This document shows positions 19,637-27,998 of a stretch of 64,000 nucleotides of DNA, piece after piece. The position numbers and the translations under genes were made by a program. Source of the DNA: DATJKD01 sp963834855 (GTDB lineage Bacteria > Pseudomonadota > Gammaproteobacteria > Steroidobacterales > Steroidobacteraceae); contig CAWIDH010000035.1 of the NCBI GenBank assembly GCA_963834855.1, positions 124,001-188,000 of the forward strand, given 5' to 3'. The notes under the pieces are model-generated. The model had not been told where the DNA came from. It made no database searches and saw only the letters and a list, made by a program, of their open reading frames with translations. The stretch's first letter is position 1. Every line of letters begins with the position of its first letter.

Positions 19637-19900
19637 GTGGACGCGAACGACCCCGTCACGTTGTCGCGTCTGCGCTGGCAATGCCGTCGCGGCATGCGCG
19701 AGCTCGACGAGTTGCTGCTGCGCTACGTGGAGCGGCGGCTGCCACGGGCCACTCAGGGCGAACGTGACGCATTCGCCCGCTTACTCGACCTGCCGGACCC
19801 GGACCTGTTCGGATATCTTGTCGGGCAGCGGCCCCAGGGCCCGACCCGCAATCCCGTGCTCGAAGATGTCGTCGCGCGCATCCGCAATGACGAGCCTTGA
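19637..19900 (+). CDS. sdhE: FAD assembly factor SdhE
   Basis: SdhE promotes covalent attachment of FAD to SdhA. The 87-residue product from GTG 19637, two bases after sdhB, shows the defining RGxxE motif in WQCRRGMRELDELLLRYVE and the later DLPDPDLFGYLVG block. In E. coli the gene (ygfY) sits with ygfX away from sdhCDAB; here it is joined to the sdh operon. The end overlaps the following ygfX-like gene. Confidence 0.93.
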   Translation: MDANDPVTLSRLRWQCRRGMRELDELLLRYVERRLPRATQGERDAFARLLDLPDPDLFGYLVGQRPQGPTRNPVLEDVVARIRNDEP

Positions 19901-20312
19901 ACTGCCGCGCGCCACCTGGCCGGACTGCGCGGCGGTCGCGTTGTGCGTGCTTTGCGCGGCGGTGGTGGAAGCCCTCGTTGCGCGATATCCGCCCGCGCCG
20001 CCGGGCCCGGGCCTGGTGCTTGGCACGGCCGCGGCCGCCTGGCTCTGGCTGGCCAGGCTGCGCACGGCGAGCGCAATCCGCAAGGTCGCCTGGCTGGCGG
20101 ACGATACATGGCGGTTAACGTTCGGCGATGGATGCATCGTCGCCGCACGCCTGGGCGGCGGGACGCGCATCCTCGGGCGTACGCTGGTCCTCGAGTGGGT
20201 CACGGCCGAGCGGTCGCTGACGCTCTGGCTCACGCCCTGGGACGTCGAGGACCGGCAGCTCGGGCGCCTGCGCGCGCGTCTCGCATGTGCCGCCAGCCTC
20301 CGGGCCCGCTGA
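19887..20312 (+). CDS. YgfX/CptA-like inner-membrane protein
   Basis: A 141-residue protein with two adjacent transmembrane helices (about residues 16-35 and 42-58), then a soluble domain. The layout, W.L followed by GDGCIVAARLGGGTRILGRT, LVLEW and LTPWDVEDRQLGRLRARL, fits YgfX, the partner of sdhE (ygfY) in many Gammaproteobacteria. YgfX/YgfY were proposed as a toxin-antitoxin pair in E. coli, but the SdhE role of the partner makes that doubtful. Overlap with sdhE implies coupled translation. Confidence 0.7.
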   Translation: MTSLELPRATWPDCAAVALCVLCAAVVEALVARYPPAPPGPGLVLGTAAAAWLWLARLRTASAIRKVAWLADDTWRLTFGDGCIVAARLGGGTRILGRTLVLEWVTAERSLTLWLTPWDVEDRQLGRLRARLACAASLRAR

Positions 20313-20353
20313 GACGGGCCGCTGCCGGGTTCCTGGTCCATGCTGCCGATGTC

Positions 20354-20380
20354 GAACTTTCCCCCCTCCGAAGGGTCTAT
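20354..20380 (+). promoter_or_regulatory. Sigma-E-type promoter upstream of rpoE
   Basis: GAACTT (20354-20359), 16 bases, then TCTAT (20376-20380) closely fits the RpoE/AlgU consensus (GAACTT-N16-TCTGA). Transcription would begin near 20386, about 40 bases before the GTG at 20427. Autoactivation of rpoE is known in other species. The match lies inside the longer possible rpoE reading frame, which argues for the shorter start. Confidence 0.6.
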
Positions 20381-20426
20381 GGAGTCGCACGAGTCCCAGG
20401 ACGCAGCTGGCAGGCCGGAATCCGGC

Positions 20427-20996
20427 GTGGAGCAGAGCGACCTCGAGCTCGTGCGGCGGGCGCAGCGGGGTGAGCGGGGCGCGTTCGACCTGCTGGTGCT
20501 CAGGTACCAACACAAGGTCGTCAAGCTGGTGGCACGACTGCTGCGCGATCCGACCGAAGCTGAGGACGTGGCCCAGGAGGCCTTCGTCAAGGCGTACCGC
20601 GCGCTGGCGAGCTTTCGCGGCGACAGCGCGTTCTACACCTGGCTCTATCGCATCGCGGTGAACACCGCGCGCAATACGATGGCGTCGCGGCAGCGCCGCC
20701 CGATTGAATACGAGGGCGGGCTGAGCGAGGGCGAGCAGTCGGTGATGGAAGCCCGCCTGCGGCACACGGATACGCCCGAGGCATCGGCGTTGTCGGAGGA
20801 GATCCGCGCGACCGTCAACCGCGCGGTGGAGCAGCTTCCGGAGGATCTGCGCACGGCGATCATCCTCCGGGAGGTGGAGGGATTGAGTTACGAGGAGATC
20901 GCCGCAGCCATGGAGTGTCCGGTAGGCACCGTTCGTTCGAGAATTTTCCGGGCCCGCGAGGCCATCGACCGAAGCCTGAAACCATTGCTGGACTGA
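20427..20996 (+). CDS. rpoE: RNA polymerase sigma factor RpoE (AlgU-type, ECF)
   Basis: The envelope-stress sigma factor. From GTG 20427 it has 189 residues, matching E. coli RpoE (191), and begins EQSDLELVRRAQRGERGAFD, aligning with the family start. Region 2 holds LLVLRYQHKVVKLVARLLRD and AEDVAQEAFVKAYRAL; region 4 holds LPEDLRTAIILREVEGLSYE and CPVGTVRSRIFRAREAI. ATGs at 20340, 20349 and 20379 would add up to 29 residues but lie before or inside the likely sigma-E promoter. rseA follows after nine bases. Confidence 0.93.
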   Translation: MEQSDLELVRRAQRGERGAFDLLVLRYQHKVVKLVARLLRDPTEAEDVAQEAFVKAYRALASFRGDSAFYTWLYRIAVNTARNTMASRQRRPIEYEGGLSEGEQSVMEARLRHTDTPEASALSEEIRATVNRAVEQLPEDLRTAIILREVEGLSYEEIAAAMECPVGTVRSRIFRAREAIDRSLKPLLD

Positions 20997-21005
20997 GTAC
21001 ACCGA

Positions 21006-21584
21006 ATGACCGACCAGATCCGAGAACAGATGTCCGCGTTGCTCGACGGCGAGCTGCCTCAGGACCAGATCGGCCTCCTTGTGCGGCGCATGGAGCGCGA
21101 CTCCGAGCTGCGTCGCGCGTTCGGGAGCTACGTGCTGGTGGGTGAGACCCTCCGTGCGCCCGGCGGGCGCACCGCGAGCCAAGGGTTCGCGGCACGCGTC
21201 CAGTCCGTGATCGACGCGGGCGATGCCGCGTTGCCCACAGTGCTCGACGGCCGGGCGACGCGCCACGCGAGCTGGGTGCGGCCCGTGGCGGCGACCGCGA
21301 TCGCCGCCGGCGCGGCGTTCGCGGCCGTGCTGCTGATGCGCCCCGGCGACCGGCAGGCCGCGCCGGTGCTCGCGGACGTCGCGGCGCCGGCACCTGCCGT
21401 GGCCGAGTTGCCGCAACCGGACAATGCGAGCCCGACGCCGGCGCAGAGCCAGCGGCTTGCGGGATATCTCGTCGCACACAGCCAGTTCGCCTCGCCGATC
21501 GGCCGGCGCACGGTCTGGAGCAGCGTGCTCGCGCAGGATCCGGGTATCGCGCGCGTTGCCTACGAAACGGCCGAGGGGCCCTGA
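21006..21584 (+). CDS. rseA: Anti-sigma-E factor RseA (MucA-like)
   Basis: RseA holds RpoE inactive at the inner membrane until regulated proteolysis. The 192-residue protein has the cytoplasmic sigma-binding domain at residues 1-75 (EQMSALLDGELPQDQIGLL), a single transmembrane helix near residues 97-114 (VAATAIAAGAAFAAVLLM) and an Ala/Pro-rich periplasmic part with a C-terminal SPIGRRTVWSSVLAQDP segment. The stop overlaps the rseB ATG. Confidence 0.9.
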   Translation: MTDQIREQMSALLDGELPQDQIGLLVRRMERDSELRRAFGSYVLVGETLRAPGGRTASQGFAARVQSVIDAGDAALPTVLDGRATRHASWVRPVAATAIAAGAAFAAVLLMRPGDRQAAPVLADVAAPAPAVAELPQPDNASPTPAQSQRLAGYLVAHSQFASPIGRRTVWSSVLAQDPGIARVAYETAEGP

Positions 21585-22582
21585 TGCGGTTCGCGGCGCC
21601 GGCGCTCGCCGTCAGCATCCTGGGGGCGGTCGCCGCCCCCGCGCGGGCGACACCGGAGGAGGCCCAGGCGTGGCTCGCGCGCATGACCGAGGCGCTCGCG
21701 ACCCGCGAGTACGACGGACTCTTCACGCACTCGAATCGCCGGCAGAGCGAATCCATGCGCATCGTGCATCGCATGGACGGAGAACGCAGCGTAGAGCGAC
21801 TCGTGTCGCTCGATGGCAGCGGGCGGGAGATCGTTCGCACGCCCCGCGAGGTCCATGCTTACCTGCCGGACCGGCGCGTGGTGCTCGTGGAGCCGCGCAC
21901 TGACGAGGGCTCGTTGCTGAAGGCCCTGCCGGCGCCGGGTGCCCGGCTCGACGCGCAGTACGTGCTCGAGGTGCGGAGCGGCCACCGTCTGCTCGGTCGC
22001 GACGTCCGCGTGGTCGAGATCCGGCCACGCGACGGCTATCGGTACGGCTACCGGCTCTGGCTCGACGAGAAGACCGCCATGCCGCTGCGCTCCGAGGTCT
22101 GCGACCAGGCGGGACGCCCGGTCGAGCGCATCCAGTTCACCAAGCTCGACATGCACACTAAGCTGGCAGCGCACGAAACGGAGCCCTCGGTCGACGCGTC
22201 GGGCTTCCGCTGGGTCCGCTCGGCGCGGCCGGTGGTCGAGCAGCGCGTCGCAGCGACGGGGTGGCGGCCGCTCAAGGTGCCGCCCGGCTTCAGGCTGGTC
22301 GGCACCCGTGTCCAGACCCTGCCTGGCCACCCGATGCCGGTTCAGCACCTGATCTTCTCCGACGGCTTCGCCTCGGTGTCGGTGTTCATCGAGCCCGGTT
22401 CGCGCAACGCACCGGCGCCGCCCGAAGCGTCGCGCATGGGTGCGGCGAGCACGTTCACGACGACCGTGCGCGGCCACGTCGTGACGGTGGTCGGCGAGGT
22501 CCCCCCCACAACGGTGCGCGACATCGCCACCTCGCTCGCTCCGGCCGCAAGCGGCGGCGCGATCACTTCGACCACGCAGTAA
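21584..22582 (+). CDS. rseB: Periplasmic sigma-E regulator RseB (MucB-like)
   Basis: RseB binds the periplasmic part of RseA and shields it from DegS. The 332-residue protein has an N-terminal signal peptide with a likely cut after ARA (about residue 22), then EEAQAWLARMTEALATREYD and GLFTHSNRRQSESMRIVH, both typical of MucB/RseB. The large lipid-sensing domain is followed by a small C-terminal domain containing HPMPVQHLIFSDGFASVSVF. Order rpoE-rseA-rseB-rseC is the standard one. Confidence 0.92.
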   Translation: MRFAAPALAVSILGAVAAPARATPEEAQAWLARMTEALATREYDGLFTHSNRRQSESMRIVHRMDGERSVERLVSLDGSGREIVRTPREVHAYLPDRRVVLVEPRTDEGSLLKALPAPGARLDAQYVLEVRSGHRLLGRDVRVVEIRPRDGYRYGYRLWLDEKTAMPLRSEVCDQAGRPVERIQFTKLDMHTKLAAHETEPSVDASGFRWVRSARPVVEQRVAATGWRPLKVPPGFRLVGTRVQTLPGHPMPVQHLIFSDGFASVSVFIEPGSRNAPAPPEASRMGAASTFTTTVRGHVVTVVGEVPPTTVRDIATSLAPAASGGAITSTTQ

Positions 22583-22592
22583 CCGGGCCGTC

Positions 22593-23027
22593 ATGGAAGT
22601 CCGGGCCCGCGTGCTCGAGATCAAGGGCGACAGCGCGCGCCTGGTCTGCGAGGAAGACGGGCACTGCGGGCTCTGCACCAGCGGCCGTGCCTGCGGCCTG
22701 CGACTCTTCGGCGCCTCGACCGTCCGTACCCTCGAAGTGTCCCGCCGGTCCGGTTCCGCACCGCCGCTCCAGGCCGGCGATCCCGTTCTGCTCACCGTTG
22801 CGGACGGAGCGCTCCTGCGCGCCGCGGCGGCCAGTTATCTGCCGCCGGTGGCGGGAATGCTCGTGGCCGCCGGTTTCGCGCGGATGATCGACGCGGGCGA
22901 AGCAGCTGCGCTCGTCGCGGCGCTCGCGGGCGGCCTGCTCGGGGTGTTGTTCAGCCGCGGCGCCGGGTTCCGGCGATTGAAGGCGGTACCGGTCGTGAGG
23001 CCCGCGACCGGCACGACGGATGTCTGA
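22593..23027 (+). CDS. rseC: RseC/MucC family regulator
   Basis: A 144-residue inner-membrane protein with a Cys-rich N-terminus (CEEDGHCGLCTSGRACG), then two transmembrane helices (about residues 75-93 and 100-120) and a basic tail. RseC/MucC proteins sit in the rpoE operon and modulate sigma-E activity and, in some species, redox-linked SoxR reduction. It overlaps the next gene by eight bases. Confidence 0.85.
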   Translation: MEVRARVLEIKGDSARLVCEEDGHCGLCTSGRACGLRLFGASTVRTLEVSRRSGSAPPLQAGDPVLLTVADGALLRAAAASYLPPVAGMLVAAGFARMIDAGEAAALVAALAGGLLGVLFSRGAGFRRLKAVPVVRPATGTTDV

Positions 23028-23268
23028 CCCGGCCTCCCGCCTGATCCTCTATGTGCGCGAGGGCTGTCACTTGTGCGAGCAGTTCCTGATGGAGCTGTCG
23101 CTGGAGATCGGCCTCGGCGTGGAGCGCCTGGCGGTCGTGGACGTGGACCACGACGCAGACCTGGCCGTCAAGTACGGCCTGCGGGTGCCGGTGCTCGCCT
23201 TCAACGGGGAGATCCTGTGCGAAGGGGTGCTCGACGCGGCCCGGCTGCGGCAGGCATTGCGGCTATAA
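23020..23268 (+). CDS. Glutaredoxin-like (DUF836) protein
   Basis: An 82-residue thioredoxin-fold protein. The N-terminal active-site-like motif is YVREGCHLCEQF (CxxC), and the cis-Pro region is KYGLRVPVLAFNGEILCEG. DUF836 proteins resemble glutaredoxins; no partner is known. It overlaps rseC, which has several cysteines, and ends right at the lepA -10 candidate. In many pseudomonads a mucD protease gene occupies the space before lepA; there is none here. Confidence 0.82.
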   Translation: MSDPASRLILYVREGCHLCEQFLMELSLEIGLGVERLAVVDVDHDADLAVKYGLRVPVLAFNGEILCEGVLDAARLRQALRL

Positions 23269-23269
23269 T
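23264..23269 (+). promoter_or_regulatory. Consensus -10 box ahead of lepA
   Basis: TATAAT (23264-23269), a perfect -10 hexamer, overlaps the stop of the DUF836 gene, 50 bases before the lepA ATG. No good -35 is present at 16-18 bases. In such GC-rich DNA a perfect hexamer between two operons is suggestive of a promoter for the lepA-lepB-rnc-era-recO group. Confidence 0.45.
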
Positions 23270-23319
23270 CGCGCGCTTTCGCCCGCGCCGGGGTGAGTAG
23301 GTTCCCAAAGCCCCGCCAC

Positions 23320-25119
23320 ATGAATCTGATCCGCAACTTCTCGATCATCGCGCACGTCGATCACGGCAAGTCCACCCTCGCCGACCGCTTCATTCAGCTC
23401 TGCGGCGGGCTCGAGGCGCGCGAGATGCAGGCCCAGGTGCTCGACACCATGGCCCTGGAACGCGAGCGTGGGATCACGATCAAGGCGCAGAGCGTGTCGC
23501 TCCGGTACACGGCCCGCGACGGCCAGGTCTACCAGCTGAACATGATCGACACCCCGGGCCACGTGGATTTCTCCTACGAGGTGTCACGCTCGCTCGCCGC
23601 ATGCGAAGGAGCGCTGCTGGTCGTCGACGCAGCCCAGGGCGTCGAGGCGCAGAGCGTCGCCAACTGCTACACGGCGATCGAGCAGGGGCTCGAGGTCGTG
23701 CCGGTGCTGAACAAGATCGACCTGCCGTCCGCGGACCCCGACAAGGTGATCCGGGAAATCGAGGAGATCATCGGCATCGAAGCCCAGGATGCCGTGCGCG
23801 TCAGCGCCAAGACAGGCGAGAACGTCGAGGAGCTGCTCGAGACGCTGGTGGCGCGCGTGCCGGCTCCGGGCGGCAGCGAGGACGCACCGCTGCAGGCGCT
23901 GATCATCGACTCCTGGTTCGACAACTACGTCGGCGTCGTCTCGCTGGTCAGGGTCATGAACGGGTCGCTGCGGACCGGACAGAAGATCCGCATCTGGTCG
24001 AGCGGACGCGCGTACGAGGTCGACAGGCTCGGCCGCTTCACGCCGAAATCGGTGGCCACGGATACGCTCGCGACGGGCGAGGTCGGTTTCGTCATCGCGG
24101 GCGTCAAGGAGATCGATGGCGCGCCCGTCGGCGACACCATCACCTCGGACAACCGGCCCGCCAGCGCGCCGCTGCCCGGGTTCAAGCAGATCAAGCCGCG
24201 CGTGTTCGCGGGACTGTTCCCCGTCCGTCCGGAGGACGACTACGAGTCGTTCCGCGACGCGCTGTCGAAGCTCAAGCTCAACGACTCGGCACTGCATTTC
24301 GAGCCCGAGGTCTCGACCGCGCTCGGCTTCGGGTTCCGCTGCGGGTTTCTCGGCCTGCTGCACATGGACATCGTGCAGGAGCGGCTCGAGCGCGAATACC
24401 AGCTCGACCTGGTCACGAGCGCGCCCACGGTCGTGTACGAGGTGGCCACCGTCGACGGCGAGACCATCTCTGTCGACAACCCGGCCAAGCTGCCGCCGAC
24501 CGACCGCATCGGCGAGATCCGCGAGCCGATCATCGTGGCGAACCTGCTGCTGCCCCCGGACTACGTCGGGCCGGTCATGAAGCTCTGCCTCGACAAACGC
24601 GGCGTGCAGAAGAAGCTCCAGTACCTCGGCAGCCAGGTCTCGATGCAGTACGAGCTGCCGCTCGCCGAGGTCGTGCTCGATTTCTTCGACCGGCTCAAGT
24701 CCGTGAGCCGCGGTTATGCGTCGTTCGACTACGAGTTCGACCGGTTCCAGGCGGCGCCGCTCGCGCGGCTCGACATCCTGATCAACGGCGACCGCGTGGA
24801 CGCGCTGTCGATCATCAGCCATCGCGACAGTGCCTACCAGCGCGGACGCGAGCTCGTCGACAAGATGCAGGAGCTGATCCCGCGCCAGATGTTCGAAGTC
24901 GCGATCCAGGCCGCGATCGGCTCGCACGTGATCGCGCGCTCCACCGTCAAGGCGCTGCGCAAGAACGTCACGGCCAAGTGCTATGGCGGCGACATCACGC
25001 GCAAGCGCAAGCTCCTCGAGAAGCAGAAGGAGGGCAAGAAACGCATGAAACAGTTAGGCCAGGTCGAGATTCCGCAGGAGGCGTTTCTCGCGGTTTTGCA
25101 GGTCGGCCGCAAGGACTGA
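23320..25119 (+). CDS. lepA: Elongation factor 4 (LepA)
   Basis: LepA is a ribosomal GTPase that acts on stalled or mispositioned ribosomes and in initiation. The ATG at 23320 yields 599 residues, exactly the E. coli length, starting NLIRNFSIIAHVDHGKSTLA. G motifs are AHVDHGKST (G1), RGITIKAQ (G2), DTPGHVDF (G3), NKIDLP (G4) and SAKTG (G5). The C-terminal domain has KCYGGDITRKRKLLEKQKEG. A GTG nine codons upstream (23293) is less likely. Confidence 0.98.
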   Translation: MNLIRNFSIIAHVDHGKSTLADRFIQLCGGLEAREMQAQVLDTMALERERGITIKAQSVSLRYTARDGQVYQLNMIDTPGHVDFSYEVSRSLAACEGALLVVDAAQGVEAQSVANCYTAIEQGLEVVPVLNKIDLPSADPDKVIREIEEIIGIEAQDAVRVSAKTGENVEELLETLVARVPAPGGSEDAPLQALIIDSWFDNYVGVVSLVRVMNGSLRTGQKIRIWSSGRAYEVDRLGRFTPKSVATDTLATGEVGFVIAGVKEIDGAPVGDTITSDNRPASAPLPGFKQIKPRVFAGLFPVRPEDDYESFRDALSKLKLNDSALHFEPEVSTALGFGFRCGFLGLLHMDIVQERLEREYQLDLVTSAPTVVYEVATVDGETISVDNPAKLPPTDRIGEIREPIIVANLLLPPDYVGPVMKLCLDKRGVQKKLQYLGSQVSMQYELPLAEVVLDFFDRLKSVSRGYASFDYEFDRFQAAPLARLDILINGDRVDALSIISHRDSAYQRGRELVDKMQELIPRQMFEVAIQAAIGSHVIARSTVKALRKNVTAKCYGGDITRKRKLLEKQKEGKKRMKQLGQVEIPQEAFLAVLQVGRKD

Positions 25120-25202
25120 GGAGTGCCAGCGTCGCAATCCGTGGCGCAAGGCATTGATGCAGTGCAGAAAATGAACAATACTCGCGCCCCGTGAGGTGAT
25201 GC

Positions 25203-25991
25203 TTGATCCTGGACTTTTCCTTCGCACTCGTCGTGGCGACGCTCGTAACCGGCCTCATCTGGGCCGTCGACGCATGGTATTTCCGGCCGATCCGAGTACA
25301 GCGAGCGGGCACTCTCGCCAGCCCCGCGCCGCTGCGCGAGCCCGTGATCGTCGAATACGCACGGTCATTCTTTCCGATCATCCTGATCGTGCTCCTGATC
25401 CGCTCCTTCCTGTTCGAGCCGTTCCGCATTCCGTCCGACTCGATGATGCCGACGCTGCTCGATGGAGACTTCATCTTCGTCAACAAGTTCACATACGGGC
25501 TGCGTCTGCCCGTGGTCAACGCCGAGCTCGTCGATTTCGGCTCACCGCAGCGCGGTGACGTGGTCGTCTTCCGGTTGCCGTCCGAACCCTCGACCAACTA
25601 CATCAAGCGCCTCGTGGGCCTGCCGGGGGACCGGATTTCGGTGCGTGACAAGCGTCTGTACGTCAACGGGGAGTTGCAGCCGGTAGTGCTCGATGGAGTC
25701 TACGTGGGCTTCGGCCACTCGGGCGCGCAGATCGGGGAGGAGACGCTTGCCGGCGTGACGCACCGCGTGCTCTACATGCAGGAGCGGCCATCGATCGACT
25801 TCGAGGGCGTCGTGCCCGATGGCCACTTGTTCTTCATGGGCGACAACCGCGACAACAGCCGCGACAGCCGCTTTCCCGAGGTCGGCTACGTCCCGGCGGG
25901 CAACGTGGTCGGCAAGGCCGTGCGCATCTGGCTCAACTGGAACCTACCGAACGCGCCGATCTGGAACCGGATCGGCGACGCAATACACTGA
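25203..25991 (+). CDS. lepB: Signal peptidase I
   Basis: LepB cleaves signal peptides at the outer face of the inner membrane. The product is 262 residues. TTG 25203 is the start in frame, with GAGGTGA a few bases ahead; the nearby ATG at 25199 is out of frame. Two N-terminal helices (FALVVATLVTGLIWAVDAW; FFPIILIVLLIRSFLF) precede the catalytic Ser in IPSDSMMPTLLDGDFIFVN, the catalytic Lys in YIKRLVGLPGD and the MGDNRDNSRDSR box. Confidence 0.96.
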   Translation: MILDFSFALVVATLVTGLIWAVDAWYFRPIRVQRAGTLASPAPLREPVIVEYARSFFPIILIVLLIRSFLFEPFRIPSDSMMPTLLDGDFIFVNKFTYGLRLPVVNAELVDFGSPQRGDVVVFRLPSEPSTNYIKRLVGLPGDRISVRDKRLYVNGELQPVVLDGVYVGFGHSGAQIGEETLAGVTHRVLYMQERPSIDFEGVVPDGHLFFMGDNRDNSRDSRFPEVGYVPAGNVVGKAVRIWLNWNLPNAPIWNRIGDAIH

Positions 25992-26009
25992 CCCATCCGG
26001 AGTCGAAGC

Positions 26010-26375
26010 ATGAAGCAGCGTCAGCGTGGCATGACCTTCCTCGGGATACTCACGATCCTGATCATCCTGGGGTCCGCCGTCTACGGGGCGATCCGGATCG
26101 TGCCCGTGTACCTGGAGTACATGGAAGTCTCCCGGGCGATGGAGCAGGTGCGCGACGAGCACGCGGCCATCGAGACCAGCGCCCAGATGATCCGCAACTC
26201 GCTCGAGCGCCGCTGGGACGTGGAGGACATCATGGGCATCAGCTGGAAGGACGTGGTGATCAAGAAGACGAGCGAAGGCTTCGACGTCCGCTCGGAATAC
26301 TCGGTCGAGCGACCGTTCGTCTCGAACATCTACCTCGTGGTCAAGTTCGACAAGACGGTCACGATACCGCAGTGA
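26010..26375 (+). CDS. DUF4845 membrane protein
   Basis: A 121-residue protein with a type IV pilin-like start (QRGMTFLGILTILIILGS), one transmembrane helix at about residues 9-30, then a soluble domain with VEDIMGISWKDVVIKKTSEG and a hydrophobic end. DUF4845 genes lie between lepB and rnc in many Gamma- and Betaproteobacteria. Function is unknown. The pilin-like MTFLG segment might be cut or might just be an anchor. Confidence 0.85.
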   Translation: MKQRQRGMTFLGILTILIILGSAVYGAIRIVPVYLEYMEVSRAMEQVRDEHAAIETSAQMIRNSLERRWDVEDIMGISWKDVVIKKTSEGFDVRSEYSVERPFVSNIYLVVKFDKTVTIPQ

Positions 26376-26382
26376 TCGTGCC

Positions 26383-27069
26383 GTGCTGACGCCGGAAGCC
26401 TGGGCGGCGGCGCGGCTGGGCCACGATTTTGCCGATCCCGCGGTGCTCAAGGCGGCGCTGACCCACCGCAGTGCCGGCAGCACCAACTACGAGCGGCTCG
26501 AGTTCCTGGGTGACGCCGTGCTGACCCTGGTTATCACCGCGATGCTGTACCGCGAATTCCCAGCCGCGGACGAGGGCGACCTCAGCCGCTACCGCGCGTC
26601 GCTCGTAAGCGGCGCGACCCTGGCTTCGGTCGCGATCGAGCTCGGACTCGGTGAGCAACTGCGGCTCGGCGGCGGCGAACTCAAGTCCGGCGGATTCCGG
26701 CGCGGCTCGATCCTGTGCGACGCGCTCGAAGGAGTCATCGGCGCGGCCTACGTCGACGGCGGCTTCGAGGCCGCGCGCCGCGTGATCGAGCGGCTGTACC
26801 TGGATCGGGTCCAGCGCCTGCCCGTGGCGCGGGAGCTCAAGGACGCGAAGACCCGGCTGCAGGAGGAGCTGCAGCGCCGGGGGCTCGCGCTGCCCGCCTA
26901 CGCCGTGGAAAGCGTCACGGGTGAGCCTCACCAGCAGCACTTCGCGGTGGCCTGCGAAGTCGCCAAGCTCGGCATCCGGACGCGCGGCGAGGGATCGAGC
27001 CGCCGGCGCGCCGAGCAGGAAGCCGCCCGGAAGGTGCTCGAGGCGCTCCCACCGGAGGTCGCGCCGTGA
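26383..27069 (+). CDS. rnc: Ribonuclease III
   Basis: RNase III cuts double-stranded RNA in rRNA and mRNA processing. The 228-residue protein from GTG 26383 has the nuclease signature ERLEFLGDAVLTLVI, the acidic ligand block DALEGVIGAAYVDGGFEA and a C-terminal double-stranded RNA binding domain (DAKTRLQEELQRRGLALPAY; GSSRRRAEQEAARKVLEAL). Overlap with era by four bases matches the usual rnc-era-recO operon. Confidence 0.97.
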   Translation: MLTPEAWAAARLGHDFADPAVLKAALTHRSAGSTNYERLEFLGDAVLTLVITAMLYREFPAADEGDLSRYRASLVSGATLASVAIELGLGEQLRLGGGELKSGGFRRGSILCDALEGVIGAAYVDGGFEAARRVIERLYLDRVQRLPVARELKDAKTRLQEELQRRGLALPAYAVESVTGEPHQQHFAVACEVAKLGIRTRGEGSSRRRAEQEAARKVLEALPPEVAP

Positions 27070-27998
27070 GCGTCGCCGAGCAGGGCCCGGAGTTACCGGC
27101 GGCCGTCACACGCTGCGGCTTCGCCGCGCTCGTGGGCCGCCCGAACGTCGGCAAGTCGACGCTGCTCAACGCGCTGCTCGGGCGCAAGCTCTCCATCGTG
27201 AGCCCCAAGCCGCAGACCACCCGCAACCGCATCCATGGCGTGCTCACCCGTCCCGGGCTGCAGATCGTGTTCGTGGACCTGCCGGGCCTGCACGCCAACC
27301 AGAGCCGGGCGATCAACCGCTGCATGAACCGCACGGCGGTCGCGTCGCTCATGGACTCCGACGTAAACGTCTTCGTCATCGAGGCGCTCCGGTTCACCGA
27401 GGAGGACGAGCGCGCGCTCGCGCGGCTCGAAGCGGCCGGGCGACCGATAATCCTGCTCGTCAACAAGGTGGACCGGGCGAAGCCGCGCGAGCGGCTGCTG
27501 CCCTTCGTCGCTGAAATCTCGGGCAGGGCCCGGTTCGCGGAGGTGGTGCTGGTGTCGGCGCGGAGCCGCAACGGCATCGACCGGCTTCCGGAGCTCATCG
27601 CGAAGTACCTTCCGGTGTCGCCGATGCTGTACCCACCGGACCAGGTCACGGACGTCAGCGAGCGCTTCATGGCAGCCGAGATCGTCCGCGAGAAGCTGAC
27701 GCTGCGCCTGCAGGACGAGCTGCCCTATGGCCTCATCGTCGAGATCGAGAACATGGCGCCCCTCGAGGACGAGCCGGGCAAGCTTCTCGTGCAGGCGGTC
27801 ATCTGGGTCGAGCGCACCGGGCAGAAGGCCATCGTGATCGGCAAGGGTGGCGAGCGCCTCAAGGAGATCGGCCGCCTCGCACGGCTCGAGCTCAAGGAGC
27901 ATTTCGGGCAGCCGGTGCACCTCGAGCTCTGGGTCAAGGTCAAGGAGGACTGGTCCGATAGCGAGGCGGCGCTCAGGAGCTTCGGGTACGACACGTGA
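27066..27998 (+). CDS. era: GTPase Era
   Basis: Era is an essential GTPase for 30S subunit maturation. The 310-residue product from GTG 27066 has GRPNVGKSTLLNALLG (G1), the SPKPQTTRNRIHGV switch, DLPGLH (G3), NKVDRAK (G4) and SARSRNG (G5). The C-terminal KH domain carries VIGKGGERLKEIGRLARLEL. Stop overlaps the recO start. Confidence 0.98.
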   Translation: MSVAEQGPELPAAVTRCGFAALVGRPNVGKSTLLNALLGRKLSIVSPKPQTTRNRIHGVLTRPGLQIVFVDLPGLHANQSRAINRCMNRTAVASLMDSDVNVFVIEALRFTEEDERALARLEAAGRPIILLVNKVDRAKPRERLLPFVAEISGRARFAEVVLVSARSRNGIDRLPELIAKYLPVSPMLYPPDQVTDVSERFMAAEIVREKLTLRLQDELPYGLIVEIENMAPLEDEPGKLLVQAVIWVERTGQKAIVIGKGGERLKEIGRLARLELKEHFGQPVHLELWVKVKEDWSDSEAALRSFGYDT

